Shown: positions 23,040 to 26,858 of the stretch, piece by piece | Position numbering within the stretch: the first letter of the stretch is position 1 | How the letters are laid out: each line of letters opens with the position of its first letter | DNA from: an uncultured bacterium | GTDB lineage: Bacteria; Actinomycetota; Actinomycetes; S36-B12 | Assembly (NCBI GenBank): GCA_903908025.1 | Contig: CAIVQM010000259.1 | Location: forward strand, 1-26,858 | DNA length: 26,858 nt | Direction: 5' to 3' | Program-made: the position numbers and the translations under genes | The notes under the pieces: model-generated | The model's input: the letters and a program-made list of their open reading frames with translations, nothing else | The model's database searches: none | Told to the model about the DNA's origin: nothing

Positions 23040-23092
23040 ATCAGGGTCGCACCCTGAGATCCCGGGGTGGAAGATCAGGGTCGAATCAGGGT
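23040..23092. promoter_or_regulatory. Repeat cluster in the divergent PspC control region
   Basis: ATCAGGGT occurs at 23040-23047, 23074-23081 and 23085-23092, and a reverse copy (ACCCTGA) lies at 23051-23057. The first copy and the reverse one form a 7-3-7 inverted repeat. The last two are 11 bases apart, one helical turn. The cluster sits between the divergent kinase and PspC/LiaF-like genes and is the natural candidate binding site for the LuxR-type regulator. Confidence 0.6.
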
Positions 23093-23137
23093 TGCTCCCC
23101 GATGCGGGAGGGCGGTGTGCGGGAGGAGGGTGAAGCC

Positions 23138-24421
23138 ATGACAACGAACACCGAGTACTCGGCCCCTCCGCCGCAGCCTCCCGCCCCCCGTCCACCGCTG
23201 CGCCGCAGCCAGTCCGACAAGGTCATCGCCGGCGTGGCCGGCGGCTTCGCCCGCTGGCTGGGCATCGACCCCGTCATCGTCCGGGTGATCCTGGTCGTGC
23301 TCGCCGTCTTCGGCGGCTCCGGCCTGCTCCTCTACGTCATCGGCTGGCTGTTCATCCCGATGGAAGGTACGTCGACCAGCTCGGCTGACGACTTCTTTCG
23401 CGACTCTCGCCGGCAGGGATCGACCGCGCGGACCGTCCTGATCGTCATCGGCGTGGTCGTCGCGGTGATCCTCTTCCTCAACGTCATCGGCTCGATGTTC
23501 GGCGGCTGGGGCGGTGGCTCCTTCCTGCTCCTGCTCGCGGTGGGAGCCCTCGTGCTCTACCTGGTGAAACGGCAGCCGTCCGGCACCGCGACCTACGTGA
23601 CGACTCCGGTCACCCCGGCAGCCACGGAGTCTGTCGACGACGCGTCGACGACGACATCGGCTGAGGCGTCAACCGTCGTAGCGGCCACGCAGCCCACCCT
23701 GCCGGCGGCCTACGCGTACGGCGGCTCAGGGCAGTACCCGGGCTACGTCGCACCGCAGCCCACGCCGATTCCTCCGAGGCCTCCGCGCCCGCGGTCCTAC
23801 CTGGGGCTCATCACCCTCAGCGTCGTCGTCCTCGTGACCGGCTTCTTGGCGACCCTCGAGGCCACCGGCATCACCGATCTGGCGCCGGTCGTCATCCCCG
23901 CGGTCGCACTCGCCATCCTCGGAGCGGGCATCCTCGTGGGTGCCTGGGCCGGGCGAGCCCGCTGGCTGCTGTGGTTCGCGATCCCCGTCCTGTTCGTGAC
24001 GATCACCGCGTCCTTCATCCCGAGCCAGTTCGGGGACAGCCTGCGCAGCGGGCTGAGCGCCGGCGTCGGCGAGCGGTCCTGGACGCCGACGACGGTGGTC
24101 GAGGCCACCCGCCCGCACGACCTGGGTATCGGGTCGGCGCGGCTCGACCTCACCGAACTCGTCATCCCACCCGGTGCAACGAGCATTCCCGTGGAGGCGA
24201 CCGTGGGCCTGGGCGAACTGATCGTGACGGTGCCCGCGGGCGTGCGCGTGCTCGTCGACGCCACCGTCGGCGCCGGCGACCTGACCATCGAGGGCCTGCC
24301 AAGCACGAACGACCCGAGTCCGTCCGTCGATGCCGAACTGCCCGGCGGCCCAGCCACCGGCCCGGTCATCGATCTCACCCTGCACACCAACGTCGGCTCC
24401 CTGGAGGTGTCCCGTGCGTAA
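23138..24421 (+). CDS. PspC domain membrane protein with LiaF-like C-terminal domain
   Basis: The protein has 427 residues; the ATG at 23138 has GGAGGAGGG just upstream. A Pro-rich start is followed by a PspC domain (about 20-82, RSQSDKVIAGVAGGFARWLGIDPVIVRVILVVLAVFG). More spans follow at about 100-145, then a Thr/Ala/Pro/Tyr linker (about 150-215) and three more spans (to about 295). The C-terminal 120 residues are beta-rich (LGIGSARLDLTELVIPPGATSIPVEATVGLGELIVTVPAGVRV) and match the LiaF/DUF4097-like beta domain that often accompanies PspC. Such proteins modulate a LiaRS-type kinase in response to membrane damage. The divergent kinase is the likely partner. Confidence 0.87.
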   Translation: MTTNTEYSAPPPQPPAPRPPLRRSQSDKVIAGVAGGFARWLGIDPVIVRVILVVLAVFGGSGLLLYVIGWLFIPMEGTSTSSADDFFRDSRRQGSTARTVLIVIGVVVAVILFLNVIGSMFGGWGGGSFLLLLAVGALVLYLVKRQPSGTATYVTTPVTPAATESVDDASTTTSAEASTVVAATQPTLPAAYAYGGSGQYPGYVAPQPTPIPPRPPRPRSYLGLITLSVVVLVTGFLATLEATGITDLAPVVIPAVALAILGAGILVGAWAGRARWLLWFAIPVLFVTITASFIPSQFGDSLRSGLSAGVGERSWTPTTVVEATRPHDLGIGSARLDLTELVIPPGATSIPVEATVGLGELIVTVPAGVRVLVDATVGAGDLTIEGLPSTNDPSPSVDAELPGGPATGPVIDLTLHTNVGSLEVSRA

Positions 24422-24638
24422 GCATCCGCTCGACCTGTTCTCCCTGCTGACCGGACTGCTCATCGTCGGATTCGCGGCGGCCTACTTCATCGGGGCCTTC
24501 ACCGAGTTCCGGCTCGACGGCCGGCTCGCCTTCCCGCTGCTGCTCGTGGGCCTGGGTGCCGCCGGCCTCGCTGGGGCTCTCGTCGCCCAGCGACGGTCGG
24601 ACCGCGACGTCAGCTCGGGGGCGACGACGCAGGAGTAA
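24414..24638 (+). CDS. Small two-span membrane protein
   Basis: This is a 74-residue protein from GTG 24414, which has GGAGGTG five bases upstream and overlaps the previous stop by eight bases. It begins VRKHPLDLFSLLTGLLIVGFAAAYFIGAF, then FRLDGRLAFPLLLVGLGAAGLAGALVAQ, giving two membrane spans, and ends in a charged tail. I do not recognise a named family. Translational coupling to the PspC/LiaF-like protein suggests it belongs to the same envelope-stress module, perhaps as an accessory subunit. Confidence 0.8.
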   Translation: MRKHPLDLFSLLTGLLIVGFAAAYFIGAFTEFRLDGRLAFPLLLVGLGAAGLAGALVAQRRSDRDVSSGATTQE

Positions 24639-24671
24639 CGGTCCCTGCCCACATCGGGACACGAACCGCAC

Positions 24672-24794
24672 GACACGCCTCGCACCGGTCACCATCGCCG
24701 GGAAGGGTCCGACGAGGTCCCAGCCGCCGTCGGCCGCGATGGTGGTGCCCGTGATGTAGTCGCAGGCCAGACCAACGACTCCCCCCGGCACGAG
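24672..24794 (-). pseudogene. Remnant of a short-chain dehydrogenase/reductase (C-terminal piece)
   Basis: On the minus strand about 40 residues read GGVVGLACDYITGTTIAADGGWDLVGPFP. This is the conserved end of short-chain dehydrogenases, where a V-x-x-L-A-S-D region is followed by Y-I/V-T-G and D-G-G-W. The rest of the enzyme (the Gly-rich cofactor site and the Tyr-x3-Lys catalytic pair) is missing; the upstream sequence is unrelated and soon meets the divergent PAS-GGDEF gene. The surrounding bases 24639-24924 hold no other gene. It looks like debris from a deletion or rearrangement. Confidence 0.55.
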
Positions 24795-24924
24795 AGCGCA
24801 CGGTGCTCGGCCCCAGCCGAAGCCGTCAGCGGTGGCGCGATGGCCGCTCTTGTCTTCGTGCCATGGCGGGTCTAATCTCAAATCAGTACATAATGCCCTC
24901 ACCCCGTGCCGATGGGAGGCCGCG

Positions 24925-26858
24925 ATGGTCAGCCGCGACCGTCGCCCGTTCCGTACGGTAGGCATCCGCGAGGGACCCGCCGCACTACGGGAAGCGGCGC
25001 GCGAGGATGTCGTCGACGCGGCCAAGAACACGTTGCACGAAGCTGCCCGACTGGCTGAGGAGTACCTGGACTCCGCCGCGCGACTGGCCGAGGTCATGCT
25101 GGCCGAGTCTGAAGCCGCCGCAGACGCGGACGAACTGGCCGCCGACGTGGCCAGCGATGTCTTGGCCACCGCCGCCGACGTGGCCAGCGATGTCTTGGCC
25201 ACCGCCAGAGAAGCCGCCGTCGAGCTTCTGGCCACCGCCCAGCGGGTCGCTGTCGCTCGGCTCACCAGCGCACACCGGTTCGAGGCGATGTTTCAAGATC
25301 ACGAAGCGGTGATGCTGCTTCTCGACCCGGCGACGGCGACGATCGTGGACGCGAATCCGGCCGCGGCCGCGTTCTACGGCTACCCCGTGGAGACGCTGCA
25401 GTCCATGCCCATCGCGCGACTCAACACGATGCCGACCGAGAATGTGGTCGGAGCGCAGTCCGATGCCGGCGGTCACTTCGTCTTATCCCACCGGCTTGCC
25501 AGCGGCGAGATCCGTCGGGTCGACGTGCACTCCTCCCTCATTCGCGACGGCCGGCCATTGCTGTTCTCGATCATCGTCGACATCGAGGACCGAGTGCGCG
25601 CACAGGAGGAGCTGGCCCGCACGTCCGGGTATGCGCGGTCCTTGATCGAGTCGAGCCTTGACCCACTCTTCACGATCAGCGAACGCGGATTCATCGCCGA
25701 CCTCAACTCGGCCACCGTGACGGTCACTGGCGTCCCAAGGCAAGCCCTGATCGGCAGTGACTTCGCCAGCTACTTCACCGACACCGATCTGGCCCGTGCC
25801 GGCTACCGCGAGGCATTCACTGCTGGCTCGGTCACCGGCTACCCGCTGGCGATCCGGCACGTCGACGGCTCGGTCACCGACGTGCTTTTCAACGCCACGA
25901 TCTACCGCGACCCGGACGGCGAGGTGGCCGGGGTCTTCGCCGCCGCACGCGACATCACCTACCTCAAGGCAGCGGAGCGGTCCCTGGCGGCCAGCGAGGA
26001 GCTGTTGCGTACGGTGCTCGATTCCTCGCTGGACTCCACCATCCGGGTCGGCCTCGACGGCCTGGTGGAGTTCGTCAACCGTCGGGTCGTGGAGATCTCC
26101 GGCATCCCGCTCGAACTCTGGATCGGGAAGACGTTCGAGGAGGTGGGCTACCCGGCCGAGCTCGCTCAGACGTGGGACGCCCATCGCCGAACGGTGTTCA
26201 CCACCGGCGAGCCGGTCAAGTACGAGTTCGAGATCGACAACATTGAGGGGCAGCGCTGGTATGAGGTGACGGTCGCCCCGGAGTTCGACCCTGACGGGGT
26301 GATCCGCCATGTGATCGAGACGAGCCGCGACATGACCGACCGCAGGGTTGCGGAAGCCGCCCTGATGGCCAGCCAGGCCCAGTTGGAGCAGGCGCAGCGG
26401 ATCGCCCATGTCGGCAGTTGGACCATGGACCTGGCCACGAATGAGGTCACGCTGTCACGGGAGATGTACCTGATGCGGGGCCTGGACCCGGAGCAGCCGG
26501 TCCCCGACTACACCGAGTCCGATCGCTTCTTCACCCCGGAGAGCGTGCTTCGCCTGAATACCGCCACTGCCCAGACCCAGACAACCGGTTCCCCCTACGA
26601 GCTGGAACTGGAGATGGTCCGTCCCGACGGCTCCCACGGGTGGATGCTCGCCCGCGGGGAGGCGGTACGCAACCCCGAGGGAGGAATCACCGGAGTTCAG
26701 GGGGTGGCGATGGACATCACCGAACGCAAGAACTCCAGCGACATGCTGCAGATGCAGGCCACCCATGACCCGCTGACCGGGCTCGCGAACCGCGCGGCAC
26801 TGATGGATGAGATCACTAGGGCAGCGAGCGCGAGCCAGCGGTCGGGCCGGCCTGCGGC
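24925..26858 (+). CDS. Four-PAS GGDEF signalling protein (3' end cut by window)
   Basis: The frame is open from the ATG at 24925 (GGGAGG upstream) to the right edge, giving 644 visible residues. Residues 1-115 are Ala/Glu/Asp-rich and helical, with an 11-residue repeat. Four PAS domains follow, starting near residues 119 (RFEAMFQDHEAVMLLLD), 239 (LIESSLDPLFTIS), 359 (LLRTVLDSSLDSTIRV) and 491 (RIAHVGSWTMDL). Typical PAC ends are VDIEDRVRAQEEL, ARDITYLKAAE, SRDMTDRRVAEA and AMDITERKN. A GGDEF domain opens at HDPLTGLANRAAL (about 613); its active site lies outside the window, so cyclase activity and any EAL domain cannot be judged. No membrane span is seen. Confidence 0.9.
   Translation, partial: MVSRDRRPFRTVGIREGPAALREAAREDVVDAAKNTLHEAARLAEEYLDSAARLAEVMLAESEAAADADELAADVASDVLATAADVASDVLATAREAAVELLATAQRVAVARLTSAHRFEAMFQDHEAVMLLLDPATATIVDANPAAAAFYGYPVETLQSMPIARLNTMPTENVVGAQSDAGGHFVLSHRLASGEIRRVDVHSSLIRDGRPLLFSIIVDIEDRVRAQEELARTSGYARSLIESSLDPLFTISERGFIADLNSATVTVTGVPRQALIGSDFASYFTDTDLARAGYREAFTAGSVTGYPLAIRHVDGSVTDVLFNATIYRDPDGEVAGVFAAARDITYLKAAERSLAASEELLRTVLDSSLDSTIRVGLDGLVEFVNRRVVEISGIPLELWIGKTFEEVGYPAELAQTWDAHRRTVFTTGEPVKYEFEIDNIEGQRWYEVTVAPEFDPDGVIRHVIETSRDMTDRRVAEAALMASQAQLEQAQRIAHVGSWTMDLATNEVTLSREMYLMRGLDPEQPVPDYTESDRFFTPESVLRLNTATAQTQTTGSPYELELEMVRPDGSHGWMLARGEAVRNPEGGITGVQGVAMDITERKNSSDMLQMQATHDPLTGLANRAALMDEITRAASASQRSGRPA
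25141..25206 (+). repeat. Perfect tandem 33-base repeat inside the PAS-GGDEF gene
   Basis: Two identical 33-base units (25141-25173 and 25174-25206) encode ADVASDVLATA twice. The flanking residues keep a similar Ala/Asp/Leu pattern. An 11-residue period is that of hendecad coiled coils. The exact DNA identity points to a recent duplication. Confidence 0.85.

Noticed and set aside
24375..25265. Minus-strand frame of 296 codons across the 24.6-25.2 kb gap
   Set aside because: Most of it is antisense to the PAS-GGDEF helix and to the small membrane gene; only the short dehydrogenase-like part (24672-24794) was kept.

Overview
The window looks like chromosomal DNA from a high-GC Gram-positive bacterium (Actinomycetota). 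The evidence is a strongly GC-biased third codon position, frequent GTG starts, a DUF4333 lipoprotein, PspC-type two-component genes, a secretin-less tad pilus locus and a DosR-like box in front of a universal stress protein gene. I cannot name the species. There are about 30 genes, packed mostly into short operons with 1-14 base overlaps. No CRISPR array, rRNA, intact insertion sequence or phage gene was seen.

Layout. (1) 1-3603, minus strand: an envelope cassette of a tiny membrane protein, a two-part methyltransferase and a membrane sulfatase/phosphoglycerol-transferase-like enzyme that runs off the left edge. (2) 3673-4982, minus: a DUF4333 lipoprotein overlapping a tocopherol-cyclase-family gene, with a divergent lipoprotein at 5167-5721. 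(3) 5749-7229, plus: TesB thioesterase overlapping a prepilin peptidase. (4) 7258-14577, minus: a complete Gram-positive tad/flp pilus operon. It holds two near-identical Flp pilins, TadE, CpaB, CpaE/TadZ, CpaF/TadA, a TadB fused to a secreted von Willebrand A domain, and TadC. A membrane GGDEF protein (14756-15667) lies directly upstream behind a 178-base leader able to fold. (5) 15757-17809, plus: a DosR-like palindrome, a tandem universal stress protein, a CBS-pair protein, then oligoribonuclease. (6) 17790-20975: an accessory patch around tRNA-His, with a VapBC pair and its operator, the tRNA, a 13-base copy of the tRNA 3' end 131 bases downstream, hairpin-rich non-coding DNA, and an AbiE-type toxin-antitoxin pair behind a perfect 34-base palindrome. 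(7) 21147-24638: a LuxR-type regulator and a PspC-headed histidine kinase, divergent from a PspC/LiaF-like membrane protein and a small membrane protein, with four copies of an 8-base repeat between them. (8) 24672-24794: a remnant of a short-chain dehydrogenase. (9) 24925 to the right edge: a cytoplasmic four-PAS GGDEF protein with an 11-residue-periodic helical N terminus.

How the parts may work together. The GGDEF protein beside the pilus operon suggests cyclic-di-GMP control of pilus output; oligoribonuclease would clear the pGpG product, and the truncated PAS-GGDEF protein is a second possible source of the messenger. This link is an inference from gene position. The most unusual items are the VWA-TadB fusion, the AbiE palindrome made of four copies of one heptamer, the tRNA-His scar next to two toxin-antitoxin pairs, and the folded non-coding segments around the two pilin genes.
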